Position numbers and translations under genes: made by a program. A stretch of 64,000 nucleotides of DNA from Paenibacillus antri (GTDB taxonomy: Bacteria; Bacillota; Bacilli; Paenibacillales; YIM-B00363), in assembly GCF_005765165.1 (NCBI RefSeq), contig NZ_VCIW01000002.1:62001-126000 (forward strand). The letters are read 5' to 3'. Below the pieces are notes generated by a model, which was not told the DNA's origin, did no database searches, and saw nothing but the letters and a program-made list of their open reading frames with translations. Shown here piece by piece: positions 54,942 to 62,592 of the stretch (positions are counted from its first letter, which is position 1; each line of letters starts with the position of its first letter).

Positions 54942-55190
54942 ATGAATGCCAAATACAGCGCCGAAGACGCGAAAGACCGGTGTGAATTTTTGCAACCGGG
55001 CAGGGAATGCGCGTTATTCCTCGCGATGACCGATGTCGACGACAAGCGATGTCGATATTTTCGTCCGGACGAGCCGGAAGTAACTCGCTGCAACTATCTC
55101 GAGCTTTTCCTTATGAAAAAACCGAAGGTGAGGCGGAGTAATGAACGTCATGTTCTGCGTGCCCGGCAGTCAGTATCCGGACGGGAATAA
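54942..55190 (+). CDS. Hypothetical small cysteine-containing protein
   Basis: The 82-residue product starts at ATG 54942 behind GAGGAGGTG. It has four scattered cysteines (DRCEF, RECAL, KRCRYF, TRCNYL) that could bind a metal. It overlaps the next gene by 50 bases. Not recognised. Confidence 0.55.
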   Translation: MNAKYSAEDAKDRCEFLQPGRECALFLAMTDVDDKRCRYFRPDEPEVTRCNYLELFLMKKPKVRRSNERHVLRARQSVSGRE

Positions 55191-55353
55191 GCAGGTTCTC
55201 GCGCGAGTGATTACGGAAGACGGGCGGTTCTTGTGGTTCAAGTTCAGCGACCACGTATCCGAGTGGAAATGGCGTCAGCTAATAAGGCTCCTCGTCGACA
55301 AAAAAGGAAGAACGAAATACAAGCAGCCCGGCGGGCACGCGGATGAAAATTAA
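55141..55353 (+). CDS. Hypothetical 70-residue protein
   Basis: Starts at ATG behind GAGGCGGAG within the end of the previous gene. The beta-rich N-terminus (VLARVITEDGRFLWFKFS) and basic C-terminus give no family. Confidence 0.5.
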   Translation: MNVMFCVPGSQYPDGNKQVLARVITEDGRFLWFKFSDHVSEWKWRQLIRLLVDKKGRTKYKQPGGHADEN

Positions 55354-55375
55354 TCATTCTACGGGGGATTCAGAG

Positions 55376-55588
55376 ATGGAAAAAGGCTACATTCGAAAGT
55401 GGAAAAACGAAAACGGATACGGATTCATCGCGGGGGCTGACGGTCGCGATTACTTCGTTCATGCCCGCGATGTTAATGCCGATGGGTGGATCGTGTTGGA
55501 ATTGGGTCAACAGGTCGAATTCGACCCGGCTCAAGGCGATAGAGGACCCGTCGCTCAGAACGTCACATTGATCTTCGGCGGGGAGTGA
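55376..55588 (+). CDS. Cold-shock-domain protein
   Basis: The 70-residue protein has the CSD pattern: GYIRKWKNENGYGFIAG with an RNP-1-like GYGFI, and DYFVHARDV as the RNP-2-like strand. It would bind single-stranded nucleic acid. Chromosomal CspA has KGFGFI; the divergence here suggests an element-borne version. Start ATG 55376 behind GGGGGATT. Confidence 0.75.
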   Translation: MEKGYIRKWKNENGYGFIAGADGRDYFVHARDVNADGWIVLELGQQVEFDPAQGDRGPVAQNVTLIFGGE

Positions 55589-55592
55589 ACGT

Positions 55593-55745
55593 ATGGCACG
55601 CAGAAATAGTGCGGATTTCCGAGCTGACAAGTTGAAGCGGAAGGGCCGACGTAAGAAGATGACGCTGCCTAATGATGTAGCACATTCCTGGGCGCGAAAG
55701 TTTCAACGGAAACTGGAACGAGAAGCAAAGGCGGACGACGAATGA
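55593..55745 (+). CDS. Tiny basic protein (50 residues)
   Basis: A 50-residue Lys/Arg-rich frame (MARRNSADFRADKLKRKGRR) starts behind GGGGAGTG and ends in an ATGA overlap with the next gene. Both features support translation. Not recognised. Confidence 0.5.
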   Translation: MARRNSADFRADKLKRKGRRKKMTLPNDVAHSWARKFQRKLEREAKADDE

Positions 55746-56179
55746 GACCGATCGTAATCGCAAACTTCGAATATGTCGGCGCCGAGCGGTTTATCGTCAC
55801 TTTACTTTACGATGGATCGGACGAGTTGCTCGACACCGTAATCCTTCCGTGCGAGACGCCGGTCGAGGCTACGATTATCATCCGGCGACTGGCGGAACGA
55901 TACTCGATCGCTTCTCCCGTCGTGTGGACGTCAGACACCGCATTATACGGCGAGATGCTATCGAAGCCCGGATACGCCGGCGCGATAAAGCATAAGTCGG
56001 ATACGTCGATCACACGGAGGGTCATCGAGCAGGAATCGGAGATCCTTCGGGAGTTGTACGGAATCGAGGCGCCGGCAGCGGAGCCGAAACCGGTGCTTCC
56101 GAAGTGGCGGTCGTGGATGCTGCGGCCATTGCGGAAATTAGTCACGAAATTAGAGGGAGATGGACGTTATGAGATTTGA
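55742..56179 (+). CDS. Hypothetical 145-residue protein
   Basis: Alpha/beta protein with a beta-rich first half (MRPIVIANFEYVGAERFIVT) and a basic C-terminus. It overlaps the next gene start by 11 bases. No family recognised. Confidence 0.55.
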   Translation: MRPIVIANFEYVGAERFIVTLLYDGSDELLDTVILPCETPVEATIIIRRLAERYSIASPVVWTSDTALYGEMLSKPGYAGAIKHKSDTSITRRVIEQESEILRELYGIEAPAAEPKPVLPKWRSWMLRPLRKLVTKLEGDGRYEI

Positions 56180-56888
56180 CTTTATCGATCGTTTAAGAGA
56201 TCAAAAAGTGAAAAGGCAGCGGGAACATCAAGAGCTGCAACGCCGAGTTGAGTCTGCGACGGAGGAATTACAAGCGCTAAAAGCGGAGTACGAAAAAGTG
56301 CTTCGAGATTCCTTTTCGGAAAGACGGGACGCCACTAAGGAACTTGATGCTTTACAAGATAAGATCGAGGCCGCTGAAAAGGCGTACGCTAGAAGGCGCC
56401 AAGAACGGGATATGTACAGTTCCGTTATCAAAAGGGAAGTCACGGAGCAACAAGTTGCGGATGCTTGGAATAACGAGTATGTACCGAGGTACAAGGAAGA
56501 ACTCGTTGACCCAGCGCTTGAACGGCTGATGAAAGCAAAGTCCGAGTTTGTGGATGCATTGTTGGACCATTACGAAATCGTAAACAAGTTAGATGGCGAA
56601 AGAATGGGCGTAATTCATGAACTCGGTGAAGGGTATCGATATAAGCTCGCTGACGTGAAGTTCAACTTCACGACCGAGCGAGAAATTCATTACATTTCCG
56701 ATGGGACACTTTGGGGATTATCGCAAGCGAAAGTGCCTCAGGACATCCTTCAAATGTTAAGCCATAAGGACACAAAGGGTTATCAGTTTACCGATGCGGA
56801 CAAGAGACTGCTTCGTCGTGCTAAGCGACAGGGCACAATCGGTTCCTACAGTGGGCTATTAGCCAAGTGGGGCGGTGTGGAGGCGTGA
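56169..56888 (+). CDS. Coiled-coil protein, possible phage scaffold or structural accessory
   Basis: The first 100 of 239 residues are a long coiled coil (QRRVESATEELQALKAEYEKV and onward); the rest is helical. The start is ATG 56169, 9 bases after GAGGGAG; the ATG at 56160 touches that site. The gene begins the block that leads to the tape measure gene. A scaffold role is only suggested by position and shape. Confidence 0.6.
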   Translation: MRFDFIDRLRDQKVKRQREHQELQRRVESATEELQALKAEYEKVLRDSFSERRDATKELDALQDKIEAAEKAYARRRQERDMYSSVIKREVTEQQVADAWNNEYVPRYKEELVDPALERLMKAKSEFVDALLDHYEIVNKLDGERMGVIHELGEGYRYKLADVKFNFTTEREIHYISDGTLWGLSQAKVPQDILQMLSHKDTKGYQFTDADKRLLRRAKRQGTIGSYSGLLAKWGGVEA

Positions 56889-57502
56889 GTAAGTTCTACC
56901 TTCCAAGCCAACTCGAGAAGATGAAGGAAGAAGCGCGTATCAGTGGCGACCCGAGGAAGCATGCACAGTTTCATCTTGCTAGACAGGAGTACCTTGAAAC
57001 CCGGAGTCAATTGTTTAGCGGCGAAGATACTCCGTACCTCGATGCGCCAAACGATGAAGGGATTAGGATGTACGAGGAGAGGGCAAAGTCCGGTGAACCG
57101 GACGATGAGCTGCGGTATCGAATTATTAAAGACCGATACGATTTTTATAAAAATATCAAGGACGGCGGTACGTACCGATCCGGCATTGAAGCGAGGAAAC
57201 GTCTTGAAGAAATCGCTCGCGGCGGGGTTGAATTCACCAATGCAGAAATAGAGGAGTTGCGCCGGCATGTCGCCAAAAATCCAACCGCGGAAAATTTGGC
57301 ACATATGGCGATCGCTAAGCGGCGATTAGAAACCAAGGATTTCGAAGCACACGACGCCCAGGAGACAAAGCGAGAGGTAACCGAAGCTGATGTACAAAAG
57401 GCTCACGAGAAAGCACAGCGTACATCCGCCCCTCAGGACATCGCTTCTTACGCGACCATCAAAAGACAATACGAATCGCAAAACACTGAAAACGCCTCTT
57501 AA
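56885..57502 (+). CDS. Hypothetical helical charged protein
   Basis: GTG start overlaps the previous stop (GTGA). The 205-residue product is charged and helical with short repeats of EARKRLEEIA and IAKRRLETKD type. It may be a structural or scaffold-like protein. Not recognised. An intra-operon terminator overlaps its stop. Confidence 0.6.
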   Translation: MSKFYLPSQLEKMKEEARISGDPRKHAQFHLARQEYLETRSQLFSGEDTPYLDAPNDEGIRMYEERAKSGEPDDELRYRIIKDRYDFYKNIKDGGTYRSGIEARKRLEEIARGGVEFTNAEIEELRRHVAKNPTAENLAHMAIAKRRLETKDFEAHDAQETKREVTEADVQKAHEKAQRTSAPQDIASYATIKRQYESQNTENAS

Positions 57503-57516
57503 AAAGTGGCGTTTTT
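57489..57516 (+). terminator. Intra-operon terminator
   Basis: AAAACGCC and GGCGTTTT form an 8-bp stem with the T run inside the 3' arm. It overlaps the stop codon of the preceding gene. Confidence 0.6.
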
Positions 57517-57541
57517 AATTTCCTAAAGGAGACACGAACAA

Positions 57542-57838
57542 ATGAGAATCTATAACGACGGCATCACCACATTCATCGATCAAGACGAGGAAGTAGTCAA
57601 TTTGGCGGCGGACGTTAATATTTCGGCGCCGTATTGGGAACGCGAAGTCGACGGGGAGACCCAGCGGATTGATATCTCGTCGTGCCGACCGAATCTTGAA
57701 GTACTCGCGAATATGTACCAACGGGCACTTTCGACGAAGGACAAATACGACGCTGCAGCTTATGTGAAGCACCGGAACCGCATTCGCGCACTGATCCACC
57801 GGCGGGATATCGAAGGTTCCAAATACGAGTTCGAATAA
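57542..57838 (+). CDS. Hypothetical 98-residue protein
   Basis: Soluble protein with a beta-rich N-terminus (MRIYNDGITTFIDQDEEVV) and a helical C-terminus. It starts behind AAAGGAGA and lies between two hairpins. Possibly a small tail or head accessory protein by position; not recognised. Confidence 0.55.
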   Translation: MRIYNDGITTFIDQDEEVVNLAADVNISAPYWEREVDGETQRIDISSCRPNLEVLANMYQRALSTKDKYDAAAYVKHRNRIRALIHRRDIEGSKYEFE

Positions 57839-57849
57839 CCAACGAGAGG

Positions 57850-57879
57850 GCGTCCGGAAACGGGCGCTCTTTACTTTTA
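57850..57879 (+). terminator. Intra-operon terminator
   Basis: GAG-GGCGTCCG and CGGGCGCTC pair with one bulge around GAAA and are followed by TTTACTTTT. Confidence 0.6.
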
Positions 57880-57896
57880 CGAAAGGGGACGGAAAT

Positions 57897-58268
57897 ATGC
57901 CGAAAGTAAGCGACGAAGAATGGCGCCTGCTCGATCGGGCGGCCGACATTACCGGTATAATCAGCCGGCTCATCGAAGATAAGGAGCCCGGCCGCTACCG
58001 GTTCGAATGGACGTATAAGCACGAGCGCAAGGAAATCGCGGATATCTGCCGCCAATTCCAGGCGTCGGAGGTTCCGGAATTGCAGACGGTGGGGCTCCGG
58101 ATCGATCGCCTAGTCGACGCCGTAATCGATACGGATCGCGTGTTCAATACGTATGAGCCGACGTCCAGAACGGCGAGGAAGCAGCGGCAGGCAATAGCGG
58201 AGGAAGGCGAGAAGCTCGAAGCGGCGATCGCCAAGTTTCGAAATACCGTCGAGAAGGAGGCGGTGTAA
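57897..58268 (+). CDS. Hypothetical helical protein before the tape measure gene
   Basis: The 123-residue all-helical protein starts behind GAAAGGGG. It sits three bases before the tape measure start, where phages encode tail assembly chaperones (XkdN-like), so this is a candidate chaperone; no motif proves it. Confidence 0.55.
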   Translation: MPKVSDEEWRLLDRAADITGIISRLIEDKEPGRYRFEWTYKHERKEIADICRQFQASEVPELQTVGLRIDRLVDAVIDTDRVFNTYEPTSRTARKQRQAIAEEGEKLEAAIAKFRNTVEKEAV

Positions 58269-58271
58269 CGG

Positions 58272-59954
58272 ATGAGTTACAGTTTAACCGCTGTGCTTCG
58301 GCTTCAAGATAAGATGACGGCGCCGCTTCGCAAAGCGATGGACCAAACGAAGAAGATGGACGACGTCGTTAAGAAAACGTCGAAGTCCGTTGGCGGGTAC
58401 GTATCCTCGACGGGGAAGGCGGCGTCTGCGGTCGTTAAATTCGCGAAGGAGAACGTGAAGCTCGGAACGTCCTTCGGAAAGGTTAGCGCCGGCGTCGGAA
58501 GCATGCGGTCGGGCTTCGTTGGACTCGCCGCGGCAATCGGGGGAGCGTACGGAGCCGCCAAGTTGTTCGATGCAACCGTCGGAGCAGCAAGCCGCCGTGA
58601 ACTCGATGTAATCACGATGGACGCAATGTTCAAGGGAGACACGAAGACAGCCAACCAGTTCTTCGCGTTCTTGGAAAAAAGAGCGGCCGACAGCCTTTTC
58701 AGCGAAAACGACTTTTTCAGCGCAAAAGCGTTCATTCCGGTGACTAAGGACATTGCCTTACTGGAGAAGATCGTCGCAATTCAGGAGCGACTTGGCGCCT
58801 CAAACATGGCCGAGGGAATGGAAGGCGCCGCTTTCGCAATGCGTGAGATGTTTTCTTCCGATGCGACGTCGATGGTTGAACGCTTTAACATGCCGCGGAA
58901 GGTCCTTAACGAGATTAAGAACCTCAAACTCGAGGACCAGCTCGTTGCTCTCGACCGGGTACTCGACGAAATGGGATTTACGCAGGATATGCTTGACCGT
59001 CAGGACTCTACAGGGATCGCGATGTACCGGCAAGGGATCGATAAACTTAAGCTCTCGCTGATGCGTATGGGCGAGCAAGGTCTCGAAAAGGTGAAGCCGC
59101 TGCTCGAGCAGTTTAATCGCCTCCTGGATACGGATGCCTTCGACCGTTTCGTTAAGTTTGGCGGGGACATGCTCGGCGACTTCTTCGGCGGTGTAGTCAA
59201 TGCCGTTCAACGGGCGTCGAGTTATATCGACTCTCATTTCATCAACAATCCGGATTTTCAGAACCTCCCGGATATCAAGCAGAAAATCGCCTTCATCTAC
59301 GCGGATCTGGAATCTACGTTCAAGACGTGGTGGGACGATAGCGGAAAGACGAAGGTCGAAAAGGTCGCGCGGGAGATGGGTAAGACCGTCGCCAGCGGAT
59401 TGTGGAACGGTATGAAGGACTTCGCGAAGGACTATCCGGTTCTCTCGGCGCTGATTGCCGGCGGAGGCGCGGCGTCAGTTGCTCCGGGTCCGTTACCGGT
59501 GAAAGCAGCCGCGGGCGTCACGGCCGGCGCGACGACGCTGATTAACGCCGGAACAGCGAACCTTGATGCGAAACGGCTGGCGGAACAGGCGGCGATGAGG
59601 GACGCAATTCTCAATCCGAAAGGACTTACGGGGCCGACGGCGATTGAGAACGTCAAGCCGGCGAATTGGTTTATGCAACAGTACTACCGGATGACGGGCG
59701 GAGCGAAACCGGATGGATCTCATGCGACCGGCCTTTCGAGGGTGCCGAAAAATGGGTATGTAGCCGAGTTGCACCAAGGCGAACGCGTACTCACTCGTTC
59801 GGAAGCGGATAAGCAAGACCGCCGCGGAAATGGCGACGTGAACGTGACGATTACGGGTCCGGTGAACATCCGCAAAGAATCCGACATAGACGCCATTGCC
59901 CGCGCATTGGCCCGCGAGGTAAGTTCGTCACTCGGCGGAGCAGCCTATGCGTAA
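58272..59954 (+). CDS. Phage tail tape measure protein (short)
   Basis: The 560-residue protein begins with the tape-measure-like YSLTAVLRLQDKMTAPLRKAM and a helical, membrane-active stretch at about 75-105. It has long helical parts and a C-terminal tail with HATGLSRVPKNGYVAEL, HQGERVLTRSEAD and a beta motif VNVTITGPVN common in PBSX/Mu-type tape measures. Tape length sets tail length, and this one is short. The XkdQ-like gene overlaps its end by 8 bases. Confidence 0.82.
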   Translation: MSYSLTAVLRLQDKMTAPLRKAMDQTKKMDDVVKKTSKSVGGYVSSTGKAASAVVKFAKENVKLGTSFGKVSAGVGSMRSGFVGLAAAIGGAYGAAKLFDATVGAASRRELDVITMDAMFKGDTKTANQFFAFLEKRAADSLFSENDFFSAKAFIPVTKDIALLEKIVAIQERLGASNMAEGMEGAAFAMREMFSSDATSMVERFNMPRKVLNEIKNLKLEDQLVALDRVLDEMGFTQDMLDRQDSTGIAMYRQGIDKLKLSLMRMGEQGLEKVKPLLEQFNRLLDTDAFDRFVKFGGDMLGDFFGGVVNAVQRASSYIDSHFINNPDFQNLPDIKQKIAFIYADLESTFKTWWDDSGKTKVEKVAREMGKTVASGLWNGMKDFAKDYPVLSALIAGGGAASVAPGPLPVKAAAGVTAGATTLINAGTANLDAKRLAEQAAMRDAILNPKGLTGPTAIENVKPANWFMQQYYRMTGGAKPDGSHATGLSRVPKNGYVAELHQGERVLTRSEADKQDRRGNGDVNVTITGPVNIRKESDIDAIARALAREVSSSLGGAAYA

Positions 59955-60921
59955 CGTAAGCGTCGTTTATAACGGACTGACCGTCGATCCCATCGTTCAA
60001 TCCGTCACCTGGTCCGGAGAGGTTCACGCAGCCGCCCGGAGGGTCGACATTGCCATCTCGAATACGATCGATGGGGATACGCAGGCTATTCCGTTTGAAG
60101 TCGGGAGGGAGCTGACGGTGCTTTACGACGGCACCGAAATCTTCCGCGGCGTCATCTTCGAGACGTTTATCGATATCAACGGACAGGCGACCGTGCGTGC
60201 TTACGACGAGAATATCTATCTGACGAAGAACACCGATTCCAAGGCATTCGTCAAGGTCACGGCATCGGAGATCATCCGGAAGTTGTGCGTCGACTTCGGC
60301 ATTCCGGTCGGGACTATCGCGGATACCGGCTACGTGATTCCGAGACTGCTATTCCGAGATCAAACGCTTTGGGAGATGATGACCATCGCCCTTACGGATT
60401 CGCGGAAGCAGAACGGCCGGCGCTTCTATCTGTACTCCCGAAACGGTCTACTCAACCTGACCGAACGGAAGGATATGGCCGTCAAAGGCACGATCGAGGC
60501 CGGATACAACATTCTCGGCGCCTCCTATATTCAGTCGATCGAAGACACGAGGACATCCGTTAAGATCATCGGCGGGAATGACGAAGCGCCGATTGTCGCA
60601 ACGCAGGAAGATCCGGAAATGAAATCGTTGTTCGGCACGATGCAACACTTAGAATACGTCGATGGAGACGCGACGAAATCGCAAGTGGAGCAGCTCGCGA
60701 AGCAACGGTTAAAGGATCTCGCCGTCATCGACGATGAAGCCTCCGTCGATGCCCTCGGAAATATCGATGTCGTTGCGGGAGCGGCCGTTTACGTTCGCGA
60801 ACCGATGACCGGCATAGTCGGCGCTTATTACGTGTCGGCGGACGTTCATACGTTTGAGGGCGGGGTTCACCGGATGAATCTAACGCTGACAGCGACGGAT
60901 GATCTTCCGACACTTGAGTAA
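59947..60921 (+). CDS. Phage tail hub/baseplate protein, XkdQ-like
   Basis: The 324-residue protein has the layout of XkdQ/YqbQ (gpD-like hub): an N-terminal beta domain (VTWSGEVHAAARRVDIAIS), a GREL-type linker and the long central domain with ASEIIRKLCVDFGIPVG and RRFYLYSRNGLLNLTER. In PBSX it follows the tape measure gene via XkdP, a LysM protein that is absent here. It would form the central hub through which DNA or effectors leave the tail. Confidence 0.82.
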   Translation: MRNVSVVYNGLTVDPIVQSVTWSGEVHAAARRVDIAISNTIDGDTQAIPFEVGRELTVLYDGTEIFRGVIFETFIDINGQATVRAYDENIYLTKNTDSKAFVKVTASEIIRKLCVDFGIPVGTIADTGYVIPRLLFRDQTLWEMMTIALTDSRKQNGRRFYLYSRNGLLNLTERKDMAVKGTIEAGYNILGASYIQSIEDTRTSVKIIGGNDEAPIVATQEDPEMKSLFGTMQHLEYVDGDATKSQVEQLAKQRLKDLAVIDDEASVDALGNIDVVAGAAVYVREPMTGIVGAYYVSADVHTFEGGVHRMNLTLTATDDLPTLE

Positions 60922-60993
60922 GACGATCCAACGGAGTAATAACGAAGGGGCCTCCGTAATGGGGGCTCCGATTCATTTACGGAGGTGATGACG

Positions 60994-61320
60994 ATGGCTC
61001 AACGGAAGAAACGGCGCAAGAGAGGCCGGCCGAAAGGGTCGCATCCGCCGTTAACGGATAGGCAGCGTCTTGCGATCGAGCTTATGGTTCGTTATTGGCG
61101 CCGATATCAGACGAGGCAATCCGTTGCCGATGCGGTCGGTGTATCGCGGATGACGCTGTACCGGTGGCTGAAGCGGAAGGATTTCAATCGGCTGTATACG
61201 GAAGAGCGCGAAAAAATGTTCCGCGAGTGGGATCGGCAGGCGCGGCGGAAGTGGAACGGGATAGTCCGGAGGGCATTCGCTCGAGGAGACGTATCGGTGA
61301 TCGAGGGGATCATCGTGTAA
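60994..61320 (+). CDS. phBC6A51-family HTH protein (small-terminase-like)
   Basis: The 108-residue protein starts behind CGGAGGTGATGACG at ATG 60994. It has a basic N-terminus (KKRRKRGRPKGS) and an HTH in QTRQSVADAVGVSRMTLYRWLKRKDF, the pattern of phBC6A51-type HTH proteins often annotated as terminase small subunits. It is the last + strand gene, beside a 575-base non-coding stretch. DNA recognition for packaging is the leading idea; a plain regulator is the alternative. Confidence 0.75.
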   Translation: MAQRKKRRKRGRPKGSHPPLTDRQRLAIELMVRYWRRYQTRQSVADAVGVSRMTLYRWLKRKDFNRLYTEEREKMFREWDRQARRKWNGIVRRAFARGDVSVIEGIIV

Positions 61321-61895
61321 ACTACGACATGTGATGACGTAAACCTCATCGGAAGTGTACTCCGGGTCGGCTAAAATCGGAGATAATGCGCATAAATGGC
61401 GGAAATACGGCGTCACGACGGCGATAATATCGTCCGAATAACCCGTTACAAAATCGGAGTTTAACGTAGATTTTTCAACTCTAGGGGGTGCTGAAAATAC
61501 CCGCACGATGCCCGGAATGCACGCCCCCTCGAAAATCTTCAACCCGGCTGCAGGCGCTGCATCGCTCGGATCGGGAGACCGTTCTGAACTCGGGGGGTCT
61601 ACGTAGATTTATACGGAATCTTATGCAGCCGAGCGGAGGGACTCCGATCGATAACGGGCGAGATTCGAATGCATAAACGGTTGACCGGCGGCTATACGTT
61701 GAAAACGTTGATCCGGCGCGGTTTCTACGGATACTGCCGTAATTGATAATTAACAATCCGCAATCCTCCGAATGAATGCGGTTGAATACGATATGCAGCC
61801 GGACCGGATCGATGCCGCCGCTACCCCCAAGCCACCCTCGCCTACCCCTTCATCAGGCCTCCGCAATTTGCGCGCAACTTTTTTATCTTCGGGTG
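61321..61895. other. Non-coding stretch after the HTH gene
   Basis: No convincing gene is seen. AGGGGGTGC (61483-61491) and GCACGCCCCCT (61519-61529) form an imperfect inverted repeat, and ACGTAGATTT occurs twice (61464 and 61601). An arm-type TTAACAATCCGCAATCC motif is at 61750-61766 and AACGTTGATCC at 61704. It may hold a packaging or transfer site. Confidence 0.45.
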
Positions 61896-62135
61896 TTATT
61901 TTGCAATAACTGCCTGTGAGGCCCACGCCACTTCCGGTCCCCATCCGACATTCTTCCGATCCGGGAACGGTGCTGGATCAAGAACCAAGTATGTACCGTT
62001 TGCACCATGTCTTCCGATTTCAATGACCGTAAATCTGCCGTCCACCAAGGAACCTTCTCCGGTATATACAAAGACCTGACTTCCGACTTTTCCGCGCCGC
62101 CCCTTGCTATCGGAGAAAGTTTGATATCCTTTCAT
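61896..62135 (-). CDS. Hypothetical small protein at the right end
   Basis: The 79-residue beta-rich protein (KGYQTFSDSKGRRGKVGSQV, FVYTGEGSLVDGRFTVIEIG) starts at ATG 62135 with GGGAGGG upstream. No family is recognised. It is the only minus-strand gene of the right end. Confidence 0.65.
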   Translation of the reverse strand: MKGYQTFSDSKGRRGKVGSQVFVYTGEGSLVDGRFTVIEIGRHGANGTYLVLDPAPFPDRKNVGWGPEVAWASQAVIAK

Positions 62136-62359
62136 GCGAATCCCTCCCGGCATTTTCCTTCATTATATACCGAAAATAATCCGCGCCAAGAGTTACGTTT
62201 AGTTTGCGCTTATATGTCGATTTGGGTAGAATAGTATCAACGTCAACTACCGTCATACGAAGCGCGCGATAACAATCCACTTGCGCATTAACAATCCGTA
62301 TGTTGCCGGTGAAACGTTGATACAATGCGGAAATGTCCATACGGACAGCCGAACGGAAA
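62136..62359. promoter_or_regulatory. Right integrase arm region
   Basis: AACAATCC motifs lie at 62268-62279 and 62287-62299, AGTATCAACGT at 62233-62243, and the inverse AACGTTGATAC at 62313-62323. They match the motifs at the left end and probably bind integrase arms. Confidence 0.55.
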
Positions 62360-62452
62360 TTCACGATTAATAATCCGAACGCGATCGCGACGTGCGGCTG
62401 CGGCTCGAGCTTCCGGACGAAGGAAGAGGCGGGCGTGCCTGGCGAGTGCTAA
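62360..62452 (+). pseudogene. yutM: Stranded 3' fragment of yutM
   Basis: The fragment codes for the C-terminal 30 residues, including the TCGCGSSF ligand region, and the stop. It was separated from its start by the element. An in-frame ATG at 62333 would give a 39-residue peptide but lacks a good ribosome binding site. Confidence 0.9.
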
Positions 62453-62473
62453 TCGGAAAACCTTCGGCGTAGT
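62360..62473 (+). repeat. attR: right copy of the 114-bp attachment repeat
   Basis: Identical to 43971-44084. It holds the last 30 codons and stop of yutM, and is joined to host sequence on the right. Confidence 0.97.
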
Positions 62474-62486
62474 CAGATTGTTAATA

Positions 62487-62535
62487 ACGGCCTTCATAAC
62501 GGGTTTGAATACACCCGGTTATGGAGGTCGTTTTT
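62487..62535 (+). terminator. Native yutM terminator, separated from its gene by the element
   Basis: ACGGCCTTCATAACGGGT and ACCCGGTTATGGAGGTCGT form a long stem followed by TTTTT. Its 3' arm and T run (62519-62535) are identical to the integrase leader at 44291-44307. Confidence 0.85.
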
Positions 62536-62550
62536 GTTCTAAAGAAATAC

Positions 62551-62592
62551 AAAGCCGCTCGCCGGGTGCATCCCGGCGGCGGCCTCGTTTTA
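62551..62592 (-). terminator. Terminator of the SLH protein gene
   Basis: AGCCGC(T)CGCCGGG and CCCGGCGGCGGCCT arms enclose TGCAT. On the minus strand the hairpin is followed by TTTGTATTT. Confidence 0.7.

Larger units (their letters stand above)
43971..62473. mobile_element. Integrated element of about 18.4 kb in the 3' end of yutM
   Basis: A perfect 114-bp direct repeat bounds the element; its left copy completes yutM and its right copy is followed by a host-type terminator. A tyrosine integrase lies next to the left end. The interior carries XRE regulators, FtsK-like and replication-relaxation proteins, an excisionase-like HTH, many small overlapping genes, a tape measure protein and an XkdQ-like hub, and a small-terminase-like HTH at the right end. 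Base composition and codon use differ visibly from the flanking genes. No capsid, portal, large terminase, tube, sheath or lysis gene is seen. The boundaries are certain; the class (satellite, decayed prophage or hybrid) is inference. Confidence 0.95.

Noticed and set aside
61488-61676. 62-residue frame in the right non-coding stretch
   Set aside because: Cys/Arg/Pro-rich translation without a recognised motif; the inverted repeat in the same place explains the sequence better.
43971-62473. Interpretation as a complete conjugative element
   Set aside because: Only an FtsK-like ATPase, a replication-relaxation protein and one VirB2-like protein are seen; VirB4, VirB6, a lytic transglycosylase and a classical relaxase are missing.
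43971-62473. Interpretation as a complete prophage
   Set aside because: No large terminase, portal, capsid, tail tube, sheath, holin or endolysin gene can be read in any frame.
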